Virus record (IMG/VR): IMGVR_UViG_3300047585_000037
Span: 1-29,602 of that record
From: a virus
Reading direction: 5' to 3' (one strand)
DNA length: 29,602 bases
The notes under the pieces were generated by a model. The model ran no database searches. It worked only from the letters and a program-made list of their open reading frames with translations, and was not told the DNA's origin. Of the stretch, positions 23,361 to 29,392 are shown in pieces. Made by a program: the position numbers and the translations under genes. Within the stretch, counting starts at the first letter, position 1; every line of letters begins with the position of its first letter.

Positions 23361-23523
23361 AAATAATTATCAACAGTTACTGAAGCTATATAGACAATTA
23401 TATTGGATGAAAGCACATAAACAATTGATATCTGGTTTCTCTTGTGAAGAAGAATCTGTAATACCAGAAATCAAAGTTACCATAACCGATAATGCAGATT
23501 GTATTGTAGATCAATGTGAATAG
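23344..23523 (+). CDS. 59-residue protein overlapping the D5 helicase end
   Basis: ATG 23344 (alternative ATG 23353) overlaps the last codons of the D5 gene. The product is helical at first ('YQQLLKLYRQLYWMKAHKQLI'), then acidic with three Cys. No family recognised. The end of the rightward unit is close by, and leftward genes converge on it. Confidence 0.45.
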   Translation: MINMNENNYQQLLKLYRQLYWMKAHKQLISGFSCEEESVIPEIKVTITDNADCIVDQCE

Positions 23524-23626
23524 AACACAAGCGGCCCTGTTAACCTATATCCAATTAAGACATTTACTTAGAATGCTAGAAAGATGTAAGTTGAAAATTA
23601 AATTTCGGCAGGGGGCACATCTATAG
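23516..23626 (+). CDS. Possible 36-residue basic ORF at convergent boundary
   Basis: A GTG at 23516 overlapping the previous stop opens a 36-codon frame for a basic, Leu/Arg-rich helix. It runs 29 bases into the convergent gene on the - strand and has no evident ribosome binding site, so it may not be translated. Confidence 0.25.
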   Translation: MNRTQAALLTYIQLRHLLRMLERCKLKIKFRQGAHL

Positions 23627-23876
23627 CTATTAGCTTATAACTGGCCTCCAGGAATGTCTTAGCCGTACCATCTTTGCACATATTATCAATACAGCGCATA
23701 AATGAAAATGAAAACGGGCCATCGTCTTGTGCCCAGCCTTGTCCTAATCCACAACGATCGCATCCATTACTATAGGCGTTCAGTCTTTGGTAGCAATTAG
23801 GGCAGCGATTACGGTCCACAGGGTCAATCCAGGGATAATTATCAGGAAATGCCGGCCAAGTAAAATCATTATCCAT
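23598..23876 (-). CDS. Small zinc-ribbon protein
   Basis: 92 residues with 'CPNCYQRLNAYSNGCDRCG' forming a CxxC...CxxC zinc ribbon, plus two more Cys near the C-terminus. The N-terminus is rich in Pro, Trp and Asp. The last gene of the leftward early unit. Zinc ribbons of this kind bind nucleic acid or proteins; the actual target is unknown. Confidence 0.6.
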   Translation of the reverse strand: MDNDFTWPAFPDNYPWIDPVDRNRCPNCYQRLNAYSNGCDRCGLGQGWAQDDGPFSFSFMRCIDNMCKDGTAKTFLEASYKLIAIDVPPAEI

Positions 23877-23942
23877 GTCAATTATATCCCCAGGCGTATG
23901 CGAAAGTTGTCATTTTGTGATGGTTTATGCGTATGACTGGGG

Positions 23943-24170
23943 CTAATATTCATAGTGAATTTTGAAATGTGTCCATAAAGATGTTTCTGGGTCACTGTCA
24001 TCAAAATCATCTTTAGATAAGCAATTCCAATGAGCCATAAAAAAGTCATTCACACAGCCCATTGGGGTTGTCCCGTTTATATACCACTCATCACCAAAGC
24101 GCTTAGCTATAGGAAGAAGATCGTCCCTGTCGCATTTTGTACATTTAATATACATTCGCTGGTTAGCCAT
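23943..24170 (-). CDS. Small Cys-containing early protein
   Basis: 75 residues with 'MYIKCTKCDRDDLLPIAKRF' (one CxxC pair) and two later Cys, followed by an acidic/aromatic tail. GAAGTGAG lies just upstream of the ATG. It may bind zinc with the later Cys. No family recognised. Confidence 0.55.
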   Translation of the reverse strand: MANQRMYIKCTKCDRDDLLPIAKRFGDEWYINGTTPMGCVNDFFMAHWNCLSKDDFDDSDPETSLWTHFKIHYEY

Positions 24171-24183
24171 AAACTCACTTCAT

Positions 24184-24405
24184 TTAGTTCTTTGGTAATC
24201 TTTCTAATTTCTTGCGACAATTACCACAAGCGAAATAATAAATAATTTCCGCATTAGCCATGTATATCTTCATTATTTGTTCGTCTGGTGTTTCAATATG
24301 GGCATGTGGGCATCGCCTACGGCATAATAGATTGATAGGAACTATAGTATCTTTAATTTTTAAATGCATAATGTAAACGCCTGGAATAGTTTCGAAATTA
24401 GACAT
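24184..24405 (-). CDS. Small Cys-rich early protein
   Basis: 73 residues from ATG 24405, which has AGGTG 6 bases upstream and overlaps the upstream stop by 8 bases. An ATG at 24456 would overlap the neighbour much more and has no binding site. It contains 'LCRRRCPHAH' and 'FACGNCRKKL', two Cys pairs that could form one zinc site. No family recognised. Confidence 0.55.
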   Translation of the reverse strand: MSNFETIPGVYIMHLKIKDTIVPINLLCRRRCPHAHIETPDEQIMKIYMANAEIIYYFACGNCRKKLERLPKN

Positions 24406-24718
24406 CAGGAACACCTGCCCGCTGCGGTGGTGGCGGTAAAGTATTACGACTGGCATATACTGTACAGCCTGTCAAATAAGGCTGTGAATTATCTTTACCC
24501 TGTATAACAGCGTTATCAGTATTATCTATAATACTTCCCATTACATCATCTTCTGATAATTCAATTACAGAAGTTATATCATCATATAACCTACGTAAAT
24601 AATCATGCCCACCATCAACTGCTACAGCGCCACATTTGCACCACCTGAAATCATGCACTGATTTTGATTCAATTATTTGTTTGCATCTTTTGCATTGAAT
24701 AGCGTTACGGGTTATCAC
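24398..24718 (-). CDS. Conserved phage zinc-binding protein (DUF7695-like)
   Basis: 106 residues from GTG 24718 (GTGA overlap with the upstream stop). The N-terminal 'CKRCKQIIESKSVHDFRWCKCGAVAVDGGHDYLRR' pattern, with two CxC/CxxC pairs and 'VDGG.DYLRR', is a domain I recall as widespread in phages (DUF7695 type). Its function is not established. The rest is acidic and then Pro-rich ('LPPPPQRAGVP'). Confidence 0.7.
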   Translation of the reverse strand: MITRNAIQCKRCKQIIESKSVHDFRWCKCGAVAVDGGHDYLRRLYDDITSVIELSEDDVMGSIIDNTDNAVIQGKDNSQPYLTGCTVYASRNTLPPPPQRAGVPDV

Positions 24719-24972
24719 AAATTCACTCCTAATTGTTGCTTTAATTCTTCTATCATTTGTAATAGTTTAGGAATGTCCGTCTTAGCAGTAGCAACAAATT
24801 CTGCGTCCCGTTCGCTAATGAATAAATCAATTAAAGATTGTTCTTTTGCTCTTAATTCTTCATTCTGAACCCAGTAGCCACCAATTAAGTAGTTGGGACT
24901 ATGAAACCATGGTCCTGGCGTTGTATGTTCACAACGGGCTTTGATAACTCTTAATTCTCCATCACTTAGCAT
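24715..24972 (-). CDS. Conserved phage protein with TPGPW motif
   Basis: 85 residues. 'IKARCEHTTPGPWF' near the start and 'DAEFVATAKTDIPKLLQMIEELKQQL' at the end form a pattern seen in many phage and prophage hypotheticals ('R...ATPGPW.........FI..ARTDIP.LL..IE.L'). No function is established. GGGATGG precedes the ATG. It follows an AT-rich, repeat-containing stretch. Confidence 0.65.
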   Translation of the reverse strand: MLSDGELRVIKARCEHTTPGPWFHSPNYLIGGYWVQNEELRAKEQSLIDLFISERDAEFVATAKTDIPKLLQMIEELKQQLGVNL

Positions 24973-24984
24973 CTACTAGACCAT

Positions 24985-25123
24985 CCCTAAAAATTTTTAT
25001 TTTTACCGCAAAACAAATAGTGTGGGATTTAAAAAAGCGGGTGTCTTTTAATCTCCAAAACGTATATGTTACAGTGTGTAACGATAATACGAATATACGT
25101 ATTGTCGAACATACGAATTAACG
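24985..25123. promoter_or_regulatory. Dyad and repeat cluster, operator or origin candidate
   Basis: The stretch between the 38-residue gene and the TPGPW gene holds AATACG-6-CGTATT (25086-25103), CGTAT-8-ATACG (25098-25115), a second ATACGAAT 24 bases after the first (25087 and 25111), GTTACA-GTG-TGTAAC (25068-25082), and an A5T5 palindrome in an AT-rich block (24989-24998). No gene is seen in it. Clustered dyads suggest repressor sites; repeats beside an AT-rich block could also mark a replication origin. Confidence 0.4.
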
Positions 25124-25234
25124 CATAATTAAATGTGCCAATGCAATGACAGTCACTAATGTGGCAAACATTACCGCTCCAATAGTGAATACATCTATTA
25201 CATTTGTATGTATAGGCTCTTGCTTTTGTTGCAT
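25118..25234 (-). CDS. 38-residue membrane protein, first leftward early gene
   Basis: ATG 25234 with GGGGG 5 bases upstream, about 20 bases after the predicted start of transcription. A short polar N-terminus is followed by one membrane span ('VFTIGAVMFATLVTVIALAHLIM') ending in Arg. As the first gene after a strong promoter it is probably made early and in quantity; it may act on the host membrane. Function unknown. Confidence 0.6.
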   Translation of the reverse strand: MQQKQEPIHTNVIDVFTIGAVMFATLVTVIALAHLIMR

Positions 25235-25258
25235 ACAATCCCCCGTTTAAGTGGGTTC

Positions 25259-25286
25259 AGTATATATGATTAAATTTGAATGTCAA
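25259..25286 (-). promoter_or_regulatory. Strong leftward early promoter
   Basis: On the - strand: perfect TTGACA (25286-25281), a 16-base AT-rich spacer, and TATACT (25264-25259). It drives the block of six small genes ending at 23598. It stands 25 bases from a divergent rightward promoter. Confidence 0.75.
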
Positions 25287-25310
25287 TGGCTCATCAGGCG
25301 ATAGACCCTA

Positions 25311-25339
25311 TTGACATAAACCCAAGCGCTTGATAGTAT
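25311..25339 (+). promoter_or_regulatory. Strong rightward early promoter P1
   Basis: Perfect TTGACA (25311-25316), 17-base spacer, TAGTAT (25334-25339), then AGGTACAT across the expected start near 25346. It shares a GCTTG spacer word and the '-10, A-R-GTACAT' arrangement with the promoter at 28125. Confidence 0.75.
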
Positions 25340-25349
25340 AGGTACATGA

Positions 25350-25414
25350 AGCCGGTGACTAAGAAGTCAAGCTTTCAGTGATGAAAGACATCAGGAGCAT
25401 TACCTGACCTGGCT
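25350..25414 (+). ncRNA. Branched 5' leader RNA: closing stem plus three hairpins
   Basis: AGCCGG (25350-25355) pairs with CTGGCT (25409-25414). Inside are three perfect hairpins: TGACT/AGTCA with loop AAGA (25356-25369), CTTTCA/TGAAAG with a GTGA (GNRA-type) tetraloop (25372-25387), and TCAGG/CCTGA with a 7-base loop (25391-25407). Only 6 bases join them. The predicted transcription start (about 25346) is 4 bases before the first stem, so this fold would form the very 5' end of the early mRNA. It does not fit a tRNA (loops of 4, 4 and 7, no anticodon arm). Roles in mRNA stability, protein binding or riboswitch-like control are inference. Confidence 0.6.
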
Positions 25415-25440
25415 AACAATATAAGAAGTAAGGGGGATTT

Positions 25441-25638
25441 ATGTTTAAAGCAATTATTTTCAAAGATAATATTAAACAATGCCAAAAGGCTTATAAAAGT
25501 TATGCCCGTTTAATACAATGGATTGAAAAAACTTTATGGGACAAAGGCGGTACTTATGTTGAATTATACGGCAATGATAAGTTAATAAATACTGGACACA
25601 ATAGACTTACTGGATTGTATTGGAGATATACAGCATGA
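25441..25638 (+). CDS. First rightward early gene, unknown
   Basis: 65 residues, basic, with aromatic residues and no Cys besides one. GGGGG lies 4 bases before the ATG in the sequence GGGGGATTTATG, which recurs at two other early genes. Its stop overlaps the next start (ATGA). No family recognised; being first after a strong promoter and a structured leader, it may be an early host-takeover protein. Confidence 0.6.
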   Translation: MFKAIIFKDNIKQCQKAYKSYARLIQWIEKTLWDKGGTYVELYGNDKLINTGHNRLTGLYWRYTA

Positions 25639-25925
25639 AAATTCCAAAAGAAGATCTTATGAGCTGGTCATTACCCAGAACATATACAGAATACGACATG
25701 ATTAAAGATGTTCTTCGTACCGCAAGAGTCTTGCATATGGTTGACGATGCCTTGGCATTTGATTTACAAGAAGTCTTAAATTATGATATGTCAAATAGGA
25801 TAAAAGCCGAAACATGTCAAGGCATTAAAGATGTACTTATCAATGTTTATACTATGAAACATGTACGGGTAGGAAAGTGGCTAATTAAACAATTGGTAGA
25901 TCTAACGGATTATTTTGGGGGTTAA
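25635..25925 (+). CDS. Unknown helical early protein
   Basis: 96 residues from ATG 25635 with GGAG 9 bases upstream, coupled to the previous stop. A longer TTG start (25620) is possible but has no binding site. Mostly helical ('MIKDVLRTARVLHMVDDALAFDLQEVLNYD'). No family recognised. Confidence 0.6.
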   Translation: MKIPKEDLMSWSLPRTYTEYDMIKDVLRTARVLHMVDDALAFDLQEVLNYDMSNRIKAETCQGIKDVLINVYTMKHVRVGKWLIKQLVDLTDYFGG

Positions 25926-25929
25926 GAAC

Positions 25930-26190
25930 ATGGAACCATTTACGGGTAGGAATATAACAATTAGTTATACCGAAGGAAAATATAACGTCTTAGTAGGAAG
26001 CAATCCTGTTCAAGCGCCAACTGTAGACCGTAGTAAAGCGCTTTTATATGCAAAAGCTTTGTTTGACGAAGCGAAAGCACCGGCTAATGCCTATTTTTGG
26101 AATAGTGAAACGGATACTGCTGTATTAATTGGTGAAAAGTATGCAGGACATTTGGAAAGCGCTTTTCAGTTAGAAAAAATAGGGGGATAA
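25930..26190 (+). CDS. Unknown small early protein
   Basis: 86 residues from ATG 25930 with GGGGG 8 bases upstream; TTG 25915 is a less likely start. Beta hairpin-like start ('ITISYTEGKYNVLVG') then helices ('KALLYAKALFDEAKA'). No family recognised. Confidence 0.6.
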   Translation: MEPFTGRNITISYTEGKYNVLVGSNPVQAPTVDRSKALLYAKALFDEAKAPANAYFWNSETDTAVLIGEKYAGHLESAFQLEKIGG

Positions 26191-26195
26191 CAATA

Positions 26196-26699
26196 ATGAA
26201 ACGTAATAATAAAGGATCAATCATTGAATATGTAGCAGGCACAATGCTATTGGTATTCATAGGCTTATTTTTAGTTGACGTTGGAGCATTAGTATTTGTC
26301 GCTGATACTAACCATATGTTATGTCAACATGCGGCCGTAGCAGCAGCACAAATACCTAATACTGGTACTAGTCCAGCAAGCCAGGCGCAAACAACGGCAC
26401 AAAGTATTATTAGTAATACGCCAGTAACACCATTATTGGAAAATGTGCAGATGACAAGCTTTGTTTATGGCGCTGCTATACCTAATAGTACGGTGACACA
26501 AGTATTACTATCAACTACAGCGGTATGTCAATTACCATTTGAAGTGCCCTTAATACATATTATGTATGTTAATTTATCATCTAGCGCTAGTTGGCCAATA
26601 GCATCTGCAATTAGTACCAGCGGTACTAGTGGCGGGGGTACATCAGGTGGCGGTAGTAGTAGTGGTAGTAGTAGTGGCAGTAGTGGCTGTGGTAATTAG
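26196..26699 (+). CDS. TadE/pilin-like membrane protein
   Basis: 167 residues, ATG with GGGGG 9 bases upstream. The N-terminus has a short basic leader (KRNNKG), then 'SIIEYVAGTMLLVFIGLFLVDVGALVF': a Gly before the processing point, Glu at position 11 and a single hydrophobic helix, as in TadE-type pseudopilins and Flp-like prepilins. 'NHMLCQHAAVAAAQ' after the helix also resembles the Ala-rich end of TadE-like N-termini. The middle is Thr/Ser-rich beta-type sequence with two Cys (43 and near 113), and the end is a Gly/Ser low-complexity tail with one Cys. No other Tad genes are near. It would be inserted in the inner membrane, possibly cleaved by a host prepilin peptidase. A role in blocking or mimicking host pili is inference. 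Confidence 0.6.
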   Translation: MKRNNKGSIIEYVAGTMLLVFIGLFLVDVGALVFVADTNHMLCQHAAVAAAQIPNTGTSPASQAQTTAQSIISNTPVTPLLENVQMTSFVYGAAIPNSTVTQVLLSTTAVCQLPFEVPLIHIMYVNLSSSASWPIASAISTSGTSGGGTSGGGSSSGSSSGSSGCGN

Positions 26700-26707
26700 G
26701 GGGTTTT

Positions 26708-26962
26708 ATGTATAAATATTCTATTACTTACAATGATCAATTAATTAGTCATGGCGATCGAATGACATTAAAAGACGCTTTGGATACGGCATCAAAAATA
26801 GCTTATGAAAGATTGCCTTATGGCGATATTGTCAGTATGACAGTTGAAGAACCGACAGGTTTAGTTTGGAGCCGAACGGTACCTAATTACAAAAATGAAA
26901 GGGACCGGGCGGGCTGGCATGTAACCAAAATAGACTGGCAACAAGCTATAACAGGGGGTTAG
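26708..26962 (+). CDS. Unknown small early protein
   Basis: 84 residues, ATG with GGGGG 4 bases upstream. Beta strands at both ends ('YSITYNDQLISHGD', 'WSRTVPNY') around a helix. Its stop lies within the first copy of a 55-bp tandem duplication. No family recognised. Confidence 0.6.
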   Translation: MYKYSITYNDQLISHGDRMTLKDALDTASKIAYERLPYGDIVSMTVEEPTGLVWSRTVPNYKNERDRAGWHVTKIDWQQAITGG

Positions 26963-27059
26963 AAACATGCCAGAATTATACGAAACATTAAAACCTAATA
27001 CATAAACAGGGGGTTAGAAACATGCCAGAATTATACGAAACATTAAAACCTAATACATA
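26950..27059 (+). repeat. Perfect 55-bp tandem duplication
   Basis: 26950-27004 and 27005-27059 are identical and adjacent. Each copy holds the GGGGG binding site, an ATG and the first 12 codons of the next gene; copy 1 also contains the stop of the previous gene. The perfect identity suggests a recent slippage event. Confidence 0.95.
26967..27005 (+). pseudogene. Duplicated 12-codon 5' fragment of the next gene
   Basis: Copy 1 of the duplication carries ATG and the same first 12 codons (MPELYETLKPNT) as the gene at 27022, but runs at once into TAA because the second copy begins there. It could be translated as a short decoy with the same binding site as the intact gene. Confidence 0.75.
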
Positions 27060-27303
27060 TGGTGATTGCTATGAATGCTGGTTTAGGTTTAATAAATATT
27101 GTGAACATATCTGGAATAGTGACGGTGAAATAATTGACGAAGATAATCTATCAGATAAAGATTATCAGGCGTATATGAGAATGTCATCTGATATTAAGGA
27201 ATTAAATAAACGTACCGATCCGGCATATTTACAATGGCAGATAGATTATAAAGTAGCTCTGGAAAACAATATCAAAGCATATGCAAGGATAAACATAAAA
27301 TGA
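27022..27303 (+). CDS. Unknown early protein with duplicated start region
   Basis: 93 residues. 'DCYECWFRFNKYCEHIW' has three Cys and a His that might bind metal; the rest is acidic and helical. GGGGG lies 8 bases upstream. The start is the second copy of the 55-bp duplication. The stop overlaps the next start (ATGA). Confidence 0.6.
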   Translation: MPELYETLKPNTYGDCYECWFRFNKYCEHIWNSDGEIIDEDNLSDKDYQAYMRMSSDIKELNKRTDPAYLQWQIDYKVALENNIKAYARINIK

Positions 27304-27470
27304 TAGATTTATTAGACCTAAAAATGACGACAATTGTTGAGCAAATAACAGTAAGGCAAATTAGTCAAAATACATTATTTGTAGTGATTAAATCTACTAA
27401 CGATACAGAACCAAGAATATATCCAATTTATTTAAATCAGAAGAAAAGGAGCAAAGTGACATATGAATAA
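27300..27470 (+). CDS. 56-residue unknown early protein
   Basis: ATG 27300 overlaps the previous TGA; the TAA at 27468 overlaps the next gene by 8 bases. The sequence is beta-rich ('TIVEQITVRQISQNTLFVVIKS') with a basic end. Continuous overlaps on both sides support it. No family recognised. Confidence 0.5.
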   Translation: MIDLLDLKMTTIVEQITVRQISQNTLFVVIKSTNDTEPRIYPIYLNQKKRSKVTYE

Positions 27471-27651
27471 TTTAGCAGTGGGAGATTTTGTAGTAGTTGA
27501 AGGTTTTAAAGCTAAGCTATTGGTTATTGATATCAATATCAATAAACATGAGGCTTTAGTTAGTTATCCATTCCCAATAGGTATTGTATATAGACCTATT
27601 AATTTTCCGGTTAGCAGGTGGGTACCTATAGCGCATTTACAATACGCTTAA
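27463..27651 (+). CDS. Small beta-rich early protein
   Basis: 62 residues with a barrel-like pattern of short strands ('VGDFVVVEGFKAKLLVIDI', 'HEALVSYPF', 'WVPIAHLQY'), reminiscent of small SH3/KOW-like folds. AAGGAG lies about 10-15 bases upstream. Assignment of a fold is tentative; function unknown. Confidence 0.55.
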   Translation: MNNLAVGDFVVVEGFKAKLLVIDININKHEALVSYPFPIGIVYRPINFPVSRWVPIAHLQYA

Positions 27652-27668
27652 TATCAGGAGTAAATTTT

Positions 27669-27929
27669 ATGAATAATGCAAGTGAATTATTCCGATTAGT
27701 GACAAGCTTTCAAAATGCAGAATTATGCCGAATACATGAAATAAGCGTATGTAATATAACTGCCTGGCATAGGGACATTCTAATAAATGCCAATGGTATG
27801 AATGTCAGTAAATGGAAAGAATGTAGTCATCTATTAACATCATATGCTTCATCGCTGGAATTGACTAACCACTTTGTAACATGTGGATATAGAAGTTATC
27901 CTAATCAGGTGCAATATGAAAGTAAATGA
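27669..27929 (+). CDS. Unknown small early protein
   Basis: 86 residues from ATG 27669 with AGGAG 8 bases upstream; the frame opens earlier, but no binding site supports a start there. Mixed helix and loops with three Cys ('AELCRIHEISVCNITAW'). It overlaps the next start by 14 bases. Confidence 0.6.
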   Translation: MNNASELFRLVTSFQNAELCRIHEISVCNITAWHRDILINANGMNVSKWKECSHLLTSYASSLELTNHFVTCGYRSYPNQVQYESK

Positions 27930-28128
27930 CATCACTGTCCTATGTAATAAATGCGACAAAAGAGCTAATTATTTTATGACTACATATCAATCTGGTATTC
28001 CGGTGAATATGATGCCTATGTGCAATTATCATTCTGCCTGGACTGTCGCTATGGGATGGTATTCTATGGGTACCATATTTGAAAAACAATATATAGAATT
28101 TTTGGAAAAGAATAGTTATAGCCATTGA
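27916..28128 (+). CDS. Small zinc-finger-like early protein
   Basis: 70 residues from ATG 27916 with AGGTG 4-5 bases upstream. 'VLCNKCDKRANYF' and later 'MCNYHSAW' give CxxC plus C/H, a possible zinc site. A similar 'C..C...A......G....Y.C..H' layout occurs in small phage zinc proteins. Its TGA falls within the -35 box of the next promoter. Confidence 0.6.
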   Translation: MKVNDITVLCNKCDKRANYFMTTYQSGIPVNMMPMCNYHSAWTVAMGWYSMGTIFEKQYIEFLEKNSYSH

Positions 28129-28153
28129 CATATCTTACCGCTTGGGTTATTAT
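28125..28153 (+). promoter_or_regulatory. Strong rightward early promoter P2
   Basis: Perfect TTGACA (28125-28130), 17-base spacer containing GCTTG, TATTAT (28148-28153), then AAGTACAT across the expected start near 28160. It matches P1 (25311) in -35, spacer length, GCTTG word and initial transcribed bases. Confidence 0.75.
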
Positions 28154-28172
28154 AAGTACATAGGGGATCGCA

Positions 28173-28222
28173 ATTCAGGCAAGAGTAGATAAGCCTAGAC
28201 ATTAAACGAATAGGCGCTGAAT
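28173..28222 (+). promoter_or_regulatory. Structured leader downstream of P2
   Basis: ATTCAG (28173-28178) pairs with CTGAAT (28217-28222), enclosing GCCTA (28193-28197) paired with TAGGC (28211-28215). It occupies the same position as the branched leader after P1, just before a GGGGGATTTATG start, but has a different fold and sequence. Confidence 0.45.
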
Positions 28223-28236
28223 ATAAAGGGGGATTT

Positions 28237-28338
28237 ATGTTAAGACACTTATATAATGTAAAAATATTAATTTCTTTGCAAGCTTACTGGACTATGAAAG
28301 AATTTATTGATTATTCCAATTCTTTCCTTTATGAATAA
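28237..28338 (+). CDS. 33-residue early peptide
   Basis: ATG with GGGGG 4 bases upstream, directly after the P2 leader. The peptide is aromatic and partly hydrophobic ('VKILISLQAYWTMKEFIDY'). The strong promoter and the binding site identical to two longer early genes support translation. Function unknown. Confidence 0.5.
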   Translation: MLRHLYNVKILISLQAYWTMKEFIDYSNSFLYE

Positions 28339-28352
28339 AATAAGGTGAACTA

Positions 28353-28454
28353 ATGAAAAGTAAGATATCAATAATATTAGCAACATGCTATTTATTCAAT
28401 AGGCTGTGGACGGAATTACAATTATCAAAAGGGGATTTTTATCAAATCAGATAA
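28353..28454 (+). CDS. 33-residue early peptide
   Basis: ATG with AAGGTG 5 bases upstream. A short, moderately hydrophobic N-terminal half ('SKISIILATCYLFNRLW') is followed by a polar end. It could be membrane-associated. Function unknown. Confidence 0.45.
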   Translation: MKSKISIILATCYLFNRLWTELQLSKGDFYQIR

Positions 28455-28465
28455 AGTAGGTAATT

Positions 28466-28570
28466 ATGTCAATCAAATTAAATACTTTAGTAGAATTGCT
28501 ATCGTTACTGCACAGTAAAGCAAAGTGTAAACATGGTGTATGTACAGTGACTTGGAGGCCAAGTAGATAG
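28466..28570 (+). CDS. 34-residue early peptide
   Basis: ATG with weak AGG upstream. A Leu-rich helix ('LNTLVELLSLLHSKAK') is followed by 'CKHGVCTVTW'. The TAG provides the first G of the next GGGGG binding site, so termination and reinitiation may be linked. Function unknown. Confidence 0.4.
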   Translation: MSIKLNTLVELLSLLHSKAKCKHGVCTVTWRPSR

Positions 28571-28578
28571 GGGGAATT

Positions 28579-28863
28579 ATGTTAAAGAATAGCGACAATC
28601 AAACTATGTTTGACGTACTAACAGAACAAAAATATATCAAAGAAGCATTAGGAATTTACGAAGGGGGCGCTTGCAATCCGATAGCATTAGTAAATTTTCT
28701 ACATCGTTTCGTAGACATTCACAAAGACTATTTTGATAGTCAACAATTATCAGAACATGTAGTAATGCGATTAGTATTAGCACAATTAAGCAGTCTAGCA
28801 GGTATTGGTATAGGCAAATGTGCTGATGCTGATAAACATGCGCATATGCTTCTGGGGGAATAA
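28579..28863 (+). CDS. Unknown early phage protein (YEGGACN type)
   Basis: 94 residues, GGGGG 4 bases upstream. 'IYEGGACNPIALVNFLHRFVD' resembles a pattern I recall from phage hypotheticals ('..GACN..A....L'), followed by helices. The stop overlaps the next start (TAATG). Function unknown. Confidence 0.6.
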   Translation: MLKNSDNQTMFDVLTEQKYIKEALGIYEGGACNPIALVNFLHRFVDIHKDYFDSQQLSEHVVMRLVLAQLSSLAGIGIGKCADADKHAHMLLGE

Positions 28864-29048
28864 TGGAAACACGTAATTATCAACTAGAAAAATTATTAAG
28901 AAGGTTACGGCAAAGAATATTTGATTATTCACCTATGCAAGAATTGAAGGCCAAGAGAATAATGTATAAAATTAAACATAGATTATTCGCTTATTGGGAG
29001 TCTAGCAATATTGAACAATATCATACTGTTACTAGCAATTTATATTAG
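28863..29048 (+). CDS. Basic helical small protein
   Basis: 61 residues, strongly basic ('LEKLLRRLRQRIFDY', 'KAKRIMYKIKHRLF'), with GGGGG 4 bases upstream of an ATG overlapping the previous stop. It probably binds nucleic acid or an acidic partner; this is inference from charge. Confidence 0.55.
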   Translation: METRNYQLEKLLRRLRQRIFDYSPMQELKAKRIMYKIKHRLFAYWESSNIEQYHTVTSNLY

Positions 29049-29056
29049 GGGGATTT

Positions 29057-29392
29057 ATGGATATTAATCATGACCGTTACTATTGGCATACTTACAACCT
29101 TATAGATGCCACATTGCAAAATGCAGATAGATTGCATATAAAGCTTGAACAATTAGAAAATGCCTATAAGGAACTAGCGCTGATTGATATTGCTGGTCAT
29201 GGTATGTGGCGGGTAGCATGGGAAAATTCTAATAGAACGTATGGACTACAATGTATTGGTGATAATCAGTTATTAGCCATGCTTATCTTAAATGGCAATT
29301 GTAATTGTGAACTAAAGATTATGAATGAAAATAATACCTTTAAATGCACTTATCCGTTATTGCTAGGTGACATTACATGGAAACTTTATTAA
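29057..29392 (+). CDS. Unknown early protein
   Basis: 111 residues; start within the recurring GGGGGATTTATG. An N-terminal helix ('LHIKLEQLENAYKELALIDI') is followed by beta-rich sequence with three Cys ('NGNCNCELKIMN...FKCTYP'). No family recognised. Confidence 0.6.
   Translation: MDINHDRYYWHTYNLIDATLQNADRLHIKLEQLENAYKELALIDIAGHGMWRVAWENSNRTYGLQCIGDNQLLAMLILNGNCNCELKIMNENNTFKCTYPLLLGDITWKLY

Noticed and set aside
25029-25238. Cys-rich 69-codon frame on - overlapping the 38-residue membrane protein
   Set aside because: Its TTG start lies only 1 base after the GGGGG-A site, while the ATG of the 38-residue frame is at the same spacing as other early genes. It also runs through the dyad cluster.
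25350-25414. tRNA or hammerhead ribozyme in the P1 leader
   Set aside because: Loops are 4, 4 and 7 bases with no anticodon arm or T-loop, and GTGATGA does not match the CTGATGA core with its GAAA partner in the right geometry.
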